Source: Eunapius fragilis
Lineage: Eukaryota > Porifera > Demospongiae > Spongillida > Spongillidae
DNA length: 64,000 nucleotides
Assembly: GCA_963681505.1 (NCBI GenBank)
Contig: OY811973.1
Coordinates: forward strand, 13,933,402-13,997,401
Reading direction: 5' to 3'
The notes beneath the pieces were generated by a model. That model made no database searches, was not told where the DNA came from, and saw only the letters and a program-made list of their open reading frames with translations. A program made the position numbers and the translations under genes. Position 1 is the stretch's first letter. Every line of letters starts with the position of its first letter. This document shows, in pieces, positions 53,363 to 64,000 of this stretch.

Positions 53363-53897
53363 CCTATATATTGGTTCTAGTGCTTCCGCATAACGGCTAA
53401 CATTATACTTCAATCGTGACAAAGATGCAATGCTCTTATCCGAGCAAATCTTATCTTATCAGATCCGGAAGGAGAAACTTTTTTTCAGGTTCGAGTGTGG
53501 GAACGAGAGAGCGTTATCTCTGTTGTCTGAGCTTTCTAAGCGTCGGCAGTTTTATTACATTGCAGGTAATTGTTAGCTGTATCCAAATACGCTCGCTAAA
53601 GTCCAACTGATTCTACGGCGCAACGGCAATAGTGGAATCTGGTGTTTTGCTAATCATATTCATCACACTTCCAATACTAACGTAGGTCCTGATACTTTGA
53701 AGTATCCATGGTATGAGATAGTTATTACCACACATAGTAATTAAGAGATATAATTCTTCAAGCAGAACGCTTTCGAACATGCAGGGCAAGGGCTACTTTT
53801 ATCTCACGGAGAAATTTAGTAAGTTGACACCTCTGCAGTGTACTACAGTGTTTTGCATGTAAAATCTCACGATCGAGTCCCAGGCCAGGGCTGGGGG

Positions 53898-56800
53898 ATG
53901 GACGTCCAATACTTGCTACCCGTGTTGCTAACGCTCCTAAAGGTAGCTTCTGGAGCCTATGTTGGTAAGGACGTTTCCAGCTATCCCTTCTTAGTTTTAA
54001 TGCTATCAGGTGCATGTCTAGCAGTATACTTATCAGTTAACAGTATATCTTCACATCCAGTCACCGGTACCCCACCCACCTTCGCGCCTCTACCTTCACC
54101 GGTGTATACCACTGCGGGAAGTAGGCTACTGCTTAACTGCTCGGCGAGCGGTACTCCTTCGCCTACCGTTATGTGGTACCGAGGCACCGCTCTGGTATCA
54201 GGCAATGGCATTCTCGACATATCGAACGTGACGGATACGGGAGGTGTTCAATATCAGTGCCGAGCCAACAACACCTTTGGAACCATTGTAAGCAAGCCCG
54301 TCAGTGTGTTCACGGCAAGTAAGTACTTCCTTTGTAAAGAATCATTTGTGTCGCTGAATACCCCGTCCCTCAATCCCTCTAGGCTGTCTAGCGTACGGTA
54401 GTTTCCAAGGTCCGACAAACATGACCTATTTTATTGAAAACACCGTAACGAGCGGCTCCTGGGACAATGTAGCTTTGTATTGCAATATATCGGGGGGCAA
54501 TGCGCCTCAGAACATAACGTGGATCGATGAAATGAACCAGACAGTCGCTGATGGAACCAGCTCCACTTACCTTTATGGAGGGTCCTATCTCATCCTATTT
54601 GGTGTGTCACCTACGGTGCTCGTAACGAAGACCTACCGTTGCCGAGTGACCTTTCCAGGTACAAACGTTGTTCTGGACAACTCAACGCGCTACAGCTTCA
54701 ACCTTGGTGAGTGCATCTGTTTGTTAGCACCAGGTGCTAGTGCCAGCACCTGGTGCTTGACACAGGTGCTGAGATAGCACCAAGTGCCCTGTGCTGACAC
54801 CCACTATTTTTCAGGCTATGCTAGCAACCAGCTGAACATTTATAAGCCACTTCAAAACGTGATTGCCTATGATGGAGACACTAATGTCAAGTTTGCTATT
54901 GTTGCAGCAAGCTTAGGGTCGACCTCATATTCTTTCACAATTCAGTCAGCACCTCCTGGATCACAGTTCATAGCTACAGGGGGGCTAGGGCAGACAGCCA
55001 TCGCGAATATACAAGGACCTGTGACAGTGAATGATGATGGAACTGTGGTGCAATGTATTGTGAACTATGGTGCACCTATACAAGTATCAACCTATACGGC
55101 CACGCTTACAGTGTTAGGTAAGGTGATGGTCCCTATGGCACTACATGTCCTTTAATCCAATACCCTCTGGACACAGCGGCTCCATCATTGAACCCTTCTC
55201 CAAGCAACACCAGTGTGTTTTCCTTTCAAGGAGAGGGTTTGGCCCTGAGCTGTGCATACAGAGCCACTCCTGGTATTACGCTGACGTGGTACAAAGATGG
55301 AGCAGTACTCGGCAATACTTCCCGCCTACAGATAGCTGCCTCATCTCTGAACATTGCTTCTCAGTTGGTCAATGACTCTGGAATGTACCAGTGTTCCGTG
55401 TCCAATGGAAGCAGTTCTGTTTGGTGGCAGTGGGCCGTGGGTGTGAGAGTACCAGGTATGGAGAGGGAGGGGGAGCACCATGTGTGAAGAGGGAGGAGTT
55501 ATGGGAGCACCATGTGTGAACAGGGAGGGGTTATGGGAGCACCAGGTATGAGATTAAGAGGAAGGGGTTATGGGAGCACCAGGTATGAGGTATTAAGACG
55601 GAGGGGTTGTCGGAGCACCAGGTATGAGGTATTAAGAGGGAGGGGTTGTGGGAGCACCAGGTATGAGGTATTAAGGGGGAGGATTTGTGGGAGCACCAGG
55701 TATGAGGTATTAAGAGGGAGGGGTTGTGGGAGCACCAGGTATGAGGTATTAAGAGGGAGGAGTTGTCGGAGCACCAGGTATGAGGTATTAAGAGGGAGGG
55801 GTTGTGGGAGCACCAGGTATGAGGTATTAAGAGGGAGAGGTTGTGGGAGCACCAGGTATGAGGTATTAAGAGGGAGGGGTTGTGGGAGCACCAGGTATGA
55901 GGTATTAAGAGGGAGGAGTTGTCGGAGCACCAGGTATGAGGTATTAAGAGGGAGGGGTTATGGGAGCACCATGTGTGAACAGGGAGGAGGTATTAAGAGG
56001 AAGGGGTTGTGGGAGCACCAGGTATGAGATTAAGAGGAAGGGGTTATGGGAGCACCAGATAGGAGGTATTAAGAGGAAGGGGTTGTGGGAGCACCAGGTA
56101 TGAGGTATTAAGAGGGAGGGGTTATGGGAGCACCAGGTATGAGGTATTAAGAGGGAGGGGTTGTGGGAGCACACCAGGTATGGACCAGGCTTATGTGGGT
56201 AAGAATAGAAGGTTCTTATTGAGCACATGGAAATGGTCTAAGCCTCCACCTTTGTGTCCTACCTCCTCCCCAGTCCTAAAGCTTCAACCTCAGAATTTAG
56301 AGTCTCCACTGGTGAAGCCAGTGGGCAGCAATGTTACCCTCACCCTCCAAGTCCAGGCTGACCCCCCAGCTAATGTCCTCTGGTACTTCAATGGCTCTGT
56401 CATCCAGACTAACAATGTCTACCAGATCACCACCATCCCAGCTGATAACATAGCTGGCTCCATCTTGTACAACACCTCTCTGGCCATTTATTCATTGGAC
56501 TTATCCACTCAAGGGTACTACTTTGCATCATTCTCTGCCAAAACAGTGCTAAACTCCTCTGCTGTCTTTGTCACCCCTGAAGGTAAGGGTCACAGTCTAT
56601 CGTGGCCCCTGTCTTACAGTCACCTCCCCTCCTCCCCCTGCTGTCTCTCTGGTCCCACAGTTCCTTCCAAGATAATTAGCTTCACTGCTGTGCCTCAATG
56701 TATCACTGTGGGCTCCACCATCCAGCTAGTGTGTGCTGTCTACGGCTACCCCGTCCTTAACCCTCTGATCACCAGTGCTGTTGCTGTTACCCAAATAGGG

Positions 56801-57830
56801 CGCAACTCATCAACATCAAACACACTCACCATAACAGGTCTTCTTACAACAGATGCAACTGTGTACTCCTGCCAGATTCCAAGTGAACCAAAGCTTAACC
56901 TGACTGTTAGCTTGTGCAGTAAGATCATCTATCTCCTCTCTACTTCCCCCCCCCCCCCCTCATCCTCCTCTTCCTCCTCCCCATCCACCTTTTCTTCCTC
57001 CTCCCCATCCTCCTTCTCTTCCTCCATCCCATTCTTCCTCCTCTCCTCCTCTGGATCATGCCATAAGATCCTCTATAGAGTGGGCTAATGTATGCTAGAG
57101 GATTGTCCCTCTATAGAGTGGGCTAATGTATGCTAGAGAATTATCCCTCTATAGAGTGGGCTAAGGTATGCTAGAGGATTATCCCTCTATAGAGGGGGCT
57201 AAGGTATGCTAGAGAATTATCCCTTTATAGAGGGGGCTAATGTATGCTAGTGGATTATCCCTCTATAGAGTGGGCTAATGTATGCTAGAGGATTGTCCCT
57301 CTATACAGTGGGCTAATGTATGCTAGAGGATTATCCCTCTATAGAGTGGGCTAAGGTATGCTAGAGAATTATCCCTTTATAGAGGGGGCTAAGGTATGCT
57401 AGAGAATTATCCCTTTATAGAGTGGGCTAATCAGTGTATGCTAGAGGATTATCCCTCTATAGAGTGGGCTAGAGGATTAATAATCATGTCAGGTTTAAGT
57501 AATGACCCATGGGTACATTCTGTGTATACCAATTTAGGAACAAGTATAAACATGAGCACAGCTGTAGCTGGCTCAACAGATGGTTCAGCCATTGGTACAG
57601 CAGTTGGTGTATCAGTCTCTGTCACCTTTGTGGTGTCCTTCTCTCTTGGAGTGTTGGTGGCTTCTGTCCTCTGCTACATTTCAAGAAGGTCCACAGGGAC
57701 ATCATACAAACCAAGTTCACATGCTGATCCTGCCACTGTGTATGATAATGTGGGCACTAATAAGAATATGAAGGGAGATGTCACGGAGATGGATACAAAC
57801 ACCGCATATGGATTAGCATCAGCACTGTAG
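53898..57830 (+). CDS. Ig-domain type I membrane receptor 2 (8 exons, 696 residues)
   Basis: Exons: 53898-53964, 54061-54318, 54383-54706, 54815-55117, 55177-55455, 56274-56582, 56661-56918, 57538-57830. All introns are phase 1 and the joined frame is open. The signal peptide is MDVQYLLPVLLTLLKVASG. Six one-exon Ig-like modules follow: modules 1, 2 and 4 have Cys-Trp-Cys cores, module 3 a single late Cys (VVQCIVNY), module 5 none, and module 6 two Cys. Many N-glycosylation sequons are present. The last exon gives a membrane span (VSVTFVVSFSLGVLVASVLC) and a tail with ATVYDNVGT; YDN fits the pYxN SH2-docking pattern. It is the inverted paralogue of 24.6-31.3 kb, lacking about 9 residues before the membrane span relative to it. 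Ligand and pathway are unknown. Confidence 0.9.
55456..56195. repeat. About 33-bp minisatellite carrying donor-like sequences
   Basis: About 20 units of GGGAGCACCAGGTATGAGGT plus ATTAAGAGGGAG fill most of Ig receptor 2 intron 5. The first unit overlaps the true donor of exon 5 (CCAG|GTATGG), so each unit repeats CACCAG|GTATG. Confidence 0.95.
57066..57475. repeat. 38-bp satellite, about 11 copies, in Ig receptor 2 intron 7
   Basis: Reverse-orientation copies of the 25-28.5 kb repeat (GGCTAATGTATGCTAGAGGA then TTATCCCTCTATAGAGTG). It occupies the homologous intron of the paralogue at roughly one-eighth the length. Confidence 0.95.
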
Positions 57831-58518
57831 AATTGGTCAGCAGTTTGACTTGAACATAGTATTATTTTTATTTGACTCTTAATTTACTATGTCTATTACA
57901 TGTAAGTCTATGCCAATGATCATTTTTGCAGGTTTGCACGCGTTTGTCCAGCCGCATGAGTTGTGAAATTTCACAGTTGAGTAATTACTTGGGGTTTTCA
58001 CCTGCCGGTATTAAGGCCATGACGATTTGATTTTTCGTTTCAGGGTCTCCGCCGCTCGAAACTAAAAATTAAATTCAAAGCCATTGATCACGTGACAGGA
58101 AGTTTCTTAGTCCACTACAAAAATGGTTGTATTCCCTCGGCGTGTACATAATCAAATGTGAATGGGAGGAGACGTTTGGCGGCTTATTTGATCGCACAAT
58201 GGCAGTATCACGATCGAATGTCGTGAAACTGAAATCTCTCCCTCAGATCTCGGCGCACATCACATTGTAGACTTGGATACGATACGCCTACCCTAGTCTC
58301 GTCCCAGATTCTCAACAGCTGCGGGTGGATTACATCACCGCTACGGGGTCTCGGAAATAAGAACGACACACTTGTTCCGAGCGTACCAAAACATTGAGAC
58401 GGATGTGCATATACGTAATGACGCTGACGTAATCTTAATAATACATGTACATACAAGTTGCTGATTTAATACCTGATTTCAAATGGAAGGTGTGCCTCAA
58501 TTAGACATCTAAGTGGGA

Positions 58519-58743
58519 ATGTGCGAGCAAGATACGCATATTCAGGGGGTAGTTTTGCGCGCGGTTCAAAGGCTAGGATTTGCTGACCCACGTCCGCAAC
58601 AAATGGAAGCAATTAAGACCTTAATGCAAGGAAAATATGTTATCGTCAGCTTGCCAACTGGATACGGCAAATCGCTAATATATTCAGTGCTGCCATACGC
58701 GTACGACGAATTGCTTGGCTGTAGAGGAAGCATAGTATATTAA
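58519..58743 (+). pseudogene. RecQ-like DNA helicase N-terminal fragment
   Basis: From ATG: MCEQDTHIQGVVLRAVQRLG, the Q-motif region (FADPRPQQMEAIKTLM) and Walker A (VSLPTGYGKSLIYSVLP) of RecQ-family helicases. It stops with TAA at GRGSIVY, where RecQ proteins continue into motif Ia and DEAH. No downstream helicase motifs are seen. It is a truncated 74-residue copy, possibly transposon-borne or a gene fragment. Confidence 0.75.
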
Positions 58744-60936
58744 GGTGCATGTAATAGTTTGCCTTGTGGTACACAGGCCTTATCTATATCAGATGCAGCT
58801 GCATTATGTATATAGTCACTATAGGGCATCTGTAGATCATATCCATTGCACCAACCAGTGCAGCTGCTTATGTATAGAGTATGTAGACACTGGAGCTCCA
58901 TGAGCCATATCATTCATGGCTGCCTATTCCACTACCCATGGTATTGAGATCAGCAACCTCTTATAAGGTATAAAGAATTGTACTGAAAAGTTGCTATACA
59001 CTCAGATAATTGTTCTTTGTAAATTTAGAGATCTGTTTTTTTACATATACATAACACGCGTATAGTAATATCATGCGGAAATGATAGCGCTTATTGCTTT
59101 CTAATTGTGCGAGATTAGTTCTAAATTTAGATTGCCGTGACATAAACATTGAGGGACGCTCGGAACAAGTGCGTCGTTCTTACATGTATTTCCCAGACAC
59201 GTAATGATGATGTAATCCACTCGCAGCTGTTGGGAATCTGGGTCTGGGGACGAGACTACGCCTACCCAGCAATTCGACTGCGTACTCAAGGATCAGAATG
59301 TTTTTTTTTTTTTTGCCGCCGCCGCACACCCGACGCCTCATCGGGAATCCGTGAAACGTCTTATCAATTCGTCGTGGCCTAAGATTGGCGTAACTCAGGA
59401 CCATATAAATGTGCACTTGGCTGTCAAAGAGTTAACGAATTGTACAGGATGGGTGGTGCCTCAGAACCATCATTGCAACCGAATAGTTCGTTGGTTCGAT
59501 CCCGTGCAAAATCAAACCATGGATCGTTTGTCGATGCGCTACGTTTCTTCCTATACCGTCACGCGTGTCCGTTAATTCTATTTGCAATGTCTGGCAAACT
59601 GCAGTGAGTGTAACACCGTTCCAATTGTCATCCATGTGTTGGTCCACATTCACCTTTCATGGATATATCTTAGTTGCTACCCATGTTGTTAGATATCAAA
59701 CATTTCACCACGCAGCTTTAGGACAATGAAATCTAATTAGCCACACAGGTTTCAATGCACATCTTCTGCATGTCCCGTGGAGGACAAGGATATACATAAA
59801 ACAGCATAATCCAAGCTTTGTGGGTTAAAATTTATAAAATAATCAATACTAACTTGATCATAATGTTGATGCAAAGGCTAATGTAGCAGCAGGGACATCT
59901 GGTTTTACACCAGATGTTCTTAGCTGGTTGGTTTTAACTGAACCGCTTCCCTCCACCCCCCCCCCCCCCCCACAAAAAAAAGCTGGGGGGCCAGGGAGGT
60001 GGGGTGGAGCAGGAGGGGAATGGAAGAAGCAAACACATGAATACTGCTGAGATGATACAATTTTATGTAATCTGTACTGTAATGTAGCATGACTGCATGG
60101 GCTTTTGTGATGCTATACACTCTTTTAATTTCTGATAAAAATTCTCACACTTATCTCCAAATAACAGTCGTCTGCCAATGAATTTCAGTCACTATGTCTG
60201 CCGTATGCATGACGACATGCGCGCGTCCATATTACACTTTTTAAACACAGGATATAACACCCTGGTGTGTTAATTGTTCAGTGTAATGTTACTGTTAAAT
60301 CAACTCAGTGAATCTTTTTGTTCATTAGTTGCACCATATGATACCCCATTTTCTGCTTGATATTCACCGCATTCTTCACATCACGAGTCGTCAAGTTGCA
60401 CATGCATGCGAGGACTTTAAAAAGTCAGGAGTGTTGTGTCCAAGTCATTTAGGTGGCTGTGAATTTCAGTAAAACAATGTCGGTTTAAAAAATAATAATC
60501 CTGCTGCAAACTCATTCCTTTTAACATTAGGATACTCTATTATGCGCCGCACGTGCTCCCATGCATGCATGTAGGTATACCCACACATGCATAGATGTGC
60601 TTGCTGTCTAGTCGTCCGCCAAATGACATCACTATGTCCGCTGGTGCATGAATGGATATTAGACGATATGCATGCATCAGTCACAGCTAGTGGTTCAGCT
60701 ACGCGTAGTTTTGAGCTATATGCAAAACTGACTGGATCATGTGCAGTATGTGAATTCTGTAGTAGCGTCATGCATGCATAATGTACACGTGCCTGCGCCC
60801 GTATGCATTCATTGTGTACTAATAATTCTCTGAGGTTCTGAGATGCGAAAGTTCGCGACCACAGCCGCGCCATTTCAGACTTGTAGCGCCTGTGACGTGT
60901 ATAAGTGTGTACAGCTTTGGAGATGACATCATTCCA
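58744..60936. other. Intergenic with dispersed repeat
   Basis: 59,155-59,260 (CGGAACAAGTGCGTCGTTCT ... TGTTGGGAATCTGGGTCTGG) repeats sequence at 24,070-24,175 and, in reverse, about 58,285-58,380. A T-run is at 59,300-59,312 and a C/A-run at 59,957-59,978. No gene recognised. Confidence 0.5.
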
Positions 60937-62184
60937 ATGGACAACAGCAACAACTCCTCGACCGTATCGTACGAGCTCCCACCTGCAGCTATAGCCTTCT
61001 CACCTGCCTTCCTGACGGAACTAGTCGTAGGGCTGGTGTCGAATGCTCTCCTCTTCGCTCTGCTGGTGAAGGCCCGAAAGGTTCAGAACAACACCAACGT
61101 CTTTCTCTTCGCCATGGTAGCGGCCAACGTTCTGAGCCTCTTCCCCACGCTTGCAATGGCGCTGTCGTCGGTGAAGAGAAAGTGGATTCTGGGAGAGGGC
61201 GCATGCACAGTTAGCCGGTTTGTCGTTGCTGCCATCCAGCTCCCGAACCTTATGTTACATGCGTTTATCAGCCGAGACAGATACCACGCCGTCATCCACT
61301 TCTTCCAATGGAATCCATACACTAGACGAACCTACCTCGCTGTCGCTCTCGTATGGGTGCTGGCAGCGGCTTTTGGCGGGATAGGAGCGCTAGCAGGTGG
61401 TGCAGGGGGTAATGTCGGCAGAACGAACACCACGCTCCTTTCTTGTCTGGTACCGGGCTCAAGCTACAGCACCACATGGGTTGTCCTCTTCTTCCTGGCA
61501 GGGTTGTCCCTTCTAGCCGTCGTAGTGGTCAGCATTGTCAACTACGCTTACGTCTTGCGGAAGCTTCTCGTGGTGAAGAGCATACGGAGTCACTGTTATG
61601 CCTGTCCGGCTTCGACGCTCCCCGCCGGAAACGCCGCGCCCGTAAGCTGCGCTGACCCGCGTGATGCCCCGATCGAATGGAGGTCCGAAATTAGGACGTT
61701 GCAGTCTATATGCTCGGCTTTTACCTTGAACGTGATGGCGTTCTTGATTTTTAACGGGTACTACGCCTCAATACTGATAAAGTCGTCTGTCGAAGGACGG
61801 ACTTTCGAGGAAGTATGCGACCCAGTAGTGCTGTCAGCTGTGATGCTGTTGTATCTGTTACCGTCCGTAAATCCGGCCGTGTTTCTGATCTTGAATACGA
61901 AATTTAGGAGGCGAATGCGAGGGCTTCTTGGATGCGAAAAAGAGCGGCCTGATTCTCCCGCTGGTGGTGATCGCTACGAGTCCCAGCCTTCACCCGACAA
62001 GCAGCGCGACAATACAGCCGCCCGCCACAATACAGCCCCCGGCGACAATATCATAGCCCCCCGCAGCAATAAAATTGTCCCGATGTCGCCATCGCAGTGT
62101 GACAACCTTACAGTTCCGGCGGCGAGGACAATATTACGCAACACGTGGGTGCTAGACGAACGAGTGGAGATAGCGGATATATAA
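60937..62184 (+). CDS. Orphan class A-like G-protein-coupled receptor (intronless, 415 residues)
   Basis: The first true ATG is at 60937 (MDNSNNSSTV); the open frame upstream begins with GTG. Seven hydrophobic spans lie at roughly residues 23-45, 54-76, 89-111, 133-155, 179-205, 254-281 and 295-319. Rhodopsin-class marks are Cys90 at the top of TM3 with Cys170 in loop 2, DRY at 114-116, and NPAVF at 312-316 ending TM7. The TM6 CWxP motif is absent (FTLNVMAFLIFNGYY). The N-terminus has sequons and the C-terminal tail is Pro/Asp/Asn-rich with repeated 'DN' elements. It presumably signals through G proteins at the plasma membrane; the ligand is unknown. Confidence 0.85.
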   Translation: MDNSNNSSTVSYELPPAAIAFSPAFLTELVVGLVSNALLFALLVKARKVQNNTNVFLFAMVAANVLSLFPTLAMALSSVKRKWILGEGACTVSRFVVAAIQLPNLMLHAFISRDRYHAVIHFFQWNPYTRRTYLAVALVWVLAAAFGGIGALAGGAGGNVGRTNTTLLSCLVPGSSYSTTWVVLFFLAGLSLLAVVVVSIVNYAYVLRKLLVVKSIRSHCYACPASTLPAGNAAPVSCADPRDAPIEWRSEIRTLQSICSAFTLNVMAFLIFNGYYASILIKSSVEGRTFEEVCDPVVLSAVMLLYLLPSVNPAVFLILNTKFRRRMRGLLGCEKERPDSPAGGDRYESQPSPDKQRDNTAARHNTAPGDNIIAPRSNKIVPMSPSQCDNLTVPAARTILRNTWVLDERVEIADI

Positions 62185-63085
62185 CTAAGCCGCAGTGGGT
62201 GCGAGTGACTGCATGCATAAGAAATTTAGTTATCGGGCTGAACTATATAATATTATATACATCTACATATAAATAAACCATGTAAAATGTATTTATCATG
62301 GTCATTTGCTGTACATTTTTTTGCTGCTAGCTAACCATGCACGCAGCTGCATGCAGTTAAGGCTGCCGCACGATATGCGATATATAATTATCGCGATATG
62401 TGCATGCATGGAATATACGGGGATAGACGGAAACATACGAAAGGTGTGTAAGTACTCTTTTCGTAGGAGTATACGGGTCTTTGGAGGTGAGAAGGGGGAA
62501 AGTAGGCTACTTGTATAGCTCAATACGAACCACTTAGCATTGTGCCGCATTTTCCCAGCTGTTCTGTGGCTTCATCAGTTCTTTTCTGGTTAATATTAAC
62601 TCACGCAATGGGAAAGCCTCTTTCTGACTGTGCAGTCGAGACTATAGTATAGCTAGATACTTCCTTATATACCAGTTTGCATGGTATAATTATTATTATA
62701 TATCGATTCTGCAGTATGTATATATAATCCATGCATTGATTATAGATTAGTTCGCTGTGTGTGCTTGCATGCACATAAAAACACTACATGCATGCCTCAT
62801 GTGGATGGATGATGAACTGCATGCGTGCATGCATGATCTCTATACCGCCTGCAAAGCTCAAAAGCGACCGGTTATACTCAATTAACTTGGACTATGCATA
62901 CTATCATGCATGCATGCATGCAATTAATTAAGTTAAAATTATATATAATCAATTTAGTCCTTAACTATGACACTACTGAATGCATGGAGGTATATATTAG
63001 TATAGTTATATAACATTAGCTCACATACAATTTTATTATTATGACGACATGCATATATAGTACCGGGCATGGCATGCATGAATGT
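62185..63085. other. Convergent intergenic region rich in TGCATGC
   Basis: Between the converging GPCR and cysteine-rich genes. Many overlapping TGCATG/GCATGC motifs occur (e.g. GCATGCATGCATGCATGC near 62,908-62,925) among AT-rich sequence. No ORF of interest. Confidence 0.6.
62272..62277 (+). terminator. AATAAA polyadenylation signal of the GPCR
   Basis: AATAAA lies 88 bp after the GPCR stop codon in an AT-rich 3' flank. Confidence 0.65.
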
Positions 63086-63763
63086 TCAGATAGACAGTAC
63101 TCCGAACAGAGCCGCAAATGCGACAACGACCGCCAGTGAGGCGGTAACCGCTCGTCCACCGCTGATCTGCTGCGCGAGAAAAGTGGAACTGGCGTACGTG
63201 GGGGTGCAGTAGTCAGGTTGGACCAGCCCACAGGCGGCGTACGTCTCGTTGCTGAAGAGGGAAGAACAACAGCCGGAGAACTCGAGCAGTGACAGCGCCG
63301 CCTGTTTGCAATCGCTATCGCAGGAGGGTCCCTTCCCCGTCGCGCAGTAGCTCGCGGTAGTGTTTAAGAGGGTGGCGAATGTCGCTGTGCCGTAAAGGTC
63401 CGCACAGTAGGCGCCGTCGTACTTACCGCAAAGGAGCCCGAAGTAAAAGTCCGCTTCTGTTTTCCCCTTGCATCGGACGTTGAGATCGTGCAAGGACTCG
63501 CACTCTCTAATGCACAAGCTCGCAATGCTGTAGTTTTTCGGTCCACCTCGAAGCAACTTGTTCCACGAAGCCAAACAGTTGGAGTTCACTGACGGCAGCA
63601 AGGCGGAGTTGATCGGAACGTCGATCTTAACCGCAAGGTGATCCAAATAGGCGCACTCTGCGTCGGACTGCACGCTCTGCCCGAGGCCACTGCTAAAATG
63701 GACGGCCAAGATCGCTAGGACAACATGCAGACGGCCCGCGCGAAATAAAACAATCGACACCAT
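63086..63763 (-). CDS. Secreted or GPI-anchored cysteine-rich protein, 225 residues
   Basis: Single-exon ORF with ATG verified. The N-terminus is a signal peptide (LHVVLAILAVHFSSGLG). The mature region has about 16 cysteines in scattered and paired arrangements (CIRECESL, CDSDCKQA, SGCCSSLF) and sequons (NYS, NTT, NET). The C-terminus is hydrophobic (VTASLAVVVAFAALFGVLSI) with almost no tail, after a Ser/Gly-rich spacer. This is the usual form of a GPI-attachment signal, though a membrane anchor is possible. No family recognised; extracellular role inferred. Confidence 0.75.
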   Translation of the reverse strand: MVSIVLFRAGRLHVVLAILAVHFSSGLGQSVQSDAECAYLDHLAVKIDVPINSALLPSVNSNCLASWNKLLRGGPKNYSIASLCIRECESLHDLNVRCKGKTEADFYFGLLCGKYDGAYCADLYGTATFATLLNTTASYCATGKGPSCDSDCKQAALSLLEFSGCCSSLFSNETYAACGLVQPDYCTPTYASSTFLAQQISGGRAVTASLAVVVAFAALFGVLSI

Positions 63764-64000
63764 ATTTCATGCGGCAATGACTGAACTAAAAGTGCGATGC
63801 TTCGTTGTACATATAGCGCTCATTCGAAGTTGTGTTTATACACGCCTAGGTCGATCATTCTGCATCTAACTGTATGTGTGTACGCAAACATTGACAAGGC
63901 TGTAGACGTAGCAAACAACAGACTAAGCGCTAGTGCATACAGCTGCCCACGGTAAGGCCTTACACGGGTTTTTTTTTCTTTAATGTTGGACTGACCGGAA

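Larger units (their letters stand above)
52452..53405. repeat. 35-bp direct repeats flanking a MITE plus module B block
   Basis: TTGGTTCTAGTGCTTCCGCA followed by TAACGGCTAACATTA occurs at 52452-52486 and identically at 53371-53405, bracketing family A copy 5 and module B. Confidence 0.9.

Noticed and set aside
55512..56027. 171-codon frame (STRYEVLRGRG repeats) after Ig exon 5
   Set aside because: It lies wholly in the intron 5 minisatellite; the spliced receptor frame bypasses it.
59486..59500. tRNA-like B-box (GGTTCGATCC)
   Set aside because: No A-box at the right distance and no cloverleaf could be drawn around it.
60466..60873. 135-codon frame on the minus strand upstream of the GPCR
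   Set aside because: It sits in the GPCR upstream region, has no recognisable motif and no splice support.

Overview
This is a eukaryotic, almost certainly animal, genomic window. The coding regions are split by short GT-AG introns and encode animal-type proteins: coatomer alpha, SWI5, an ABHD1/3-type hydrolase, LRAT-domain proteins, phase-1 Ig-domain membrane receptors and a 7TM receptor. No bacterial or plasmid features are seen. Compact genes, very abundant hairpin-type (foldback) transposons, long G/C homopolymers, and a lysine-rich 'KADPEKK' repeat protein that I associate with sponge and cnidarian repetitive ORFs point to a basal invertebrate. My best guess is a demosponge. The species cannot be fixed from the sequence alone.

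Layout. 1-6.5 kb: 5' part of COPA on the minus strand (17 exons visible, gene continues off the left edge), with introns packed with mini- and microsatellites. 6.5-7.5 kb: SWI5 diverges from COPA across a 440-bp shared upstream region. 7.7-8.7 kb: LRAT-domain paralogue 1. 9.5-10.5 kb: a hairpin transposon and the 3' exons of an unknown gene. 13.7-23.4 kb: a 9.7-kb segment bounded by about 0.55-kb inverted repeats, with little coding content. 24.6-31.3 kb: Ig-domain receptor 1 (minus strand), whose last intron holds a 3.4-kb array of a 38-bp repeat. 31.4-38.6 kb: transposon debris, a stray copy of an Ig-receptor exon, a terminal exon of an unknown gene, LRAT paralogue 2 and several foldback elements. 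38.8-41.7 kb: an ABHD1/3-type hydrolase in 9 exons. 42-53.4 kb: a transposon-dense region with a 2.7-kb TIR element, an element inserted in a zinc-finger-like exon with 5-bp target duplications, and a TIR element encoding SWIM and YqaJ-like exons. 53.9-57.8 kb: Ig-domain receptor 2 (plus strand), an inverted paralogue of receptor 1. 58.5 kb: a RecQ-like helicase fragment. 60.9-62.2 kb: an intronless class A-like GPCR. 63.1-63.8 kb: a secreted or GPI-anchored cysteine-rich protein.

How they fit together. COPA and SWI5 are housekeeping genes sharing an upstream region. The most distinctive system is the head-out inverted pair of six-module Ig receptors. Both are intact, share their splice pattern, and differ in clusters of residues and in one cytoplasmic tyrosine motif. 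They share repeat arrays at matching intron positions that have expanded very differently. The pair resembles a polymorphic recognition-receptor cluster, although a recognition role is inference. Exon coordinates were assembled by hand from splice signals, reading phase and remembered family similarity. No database search or transcript data were used.
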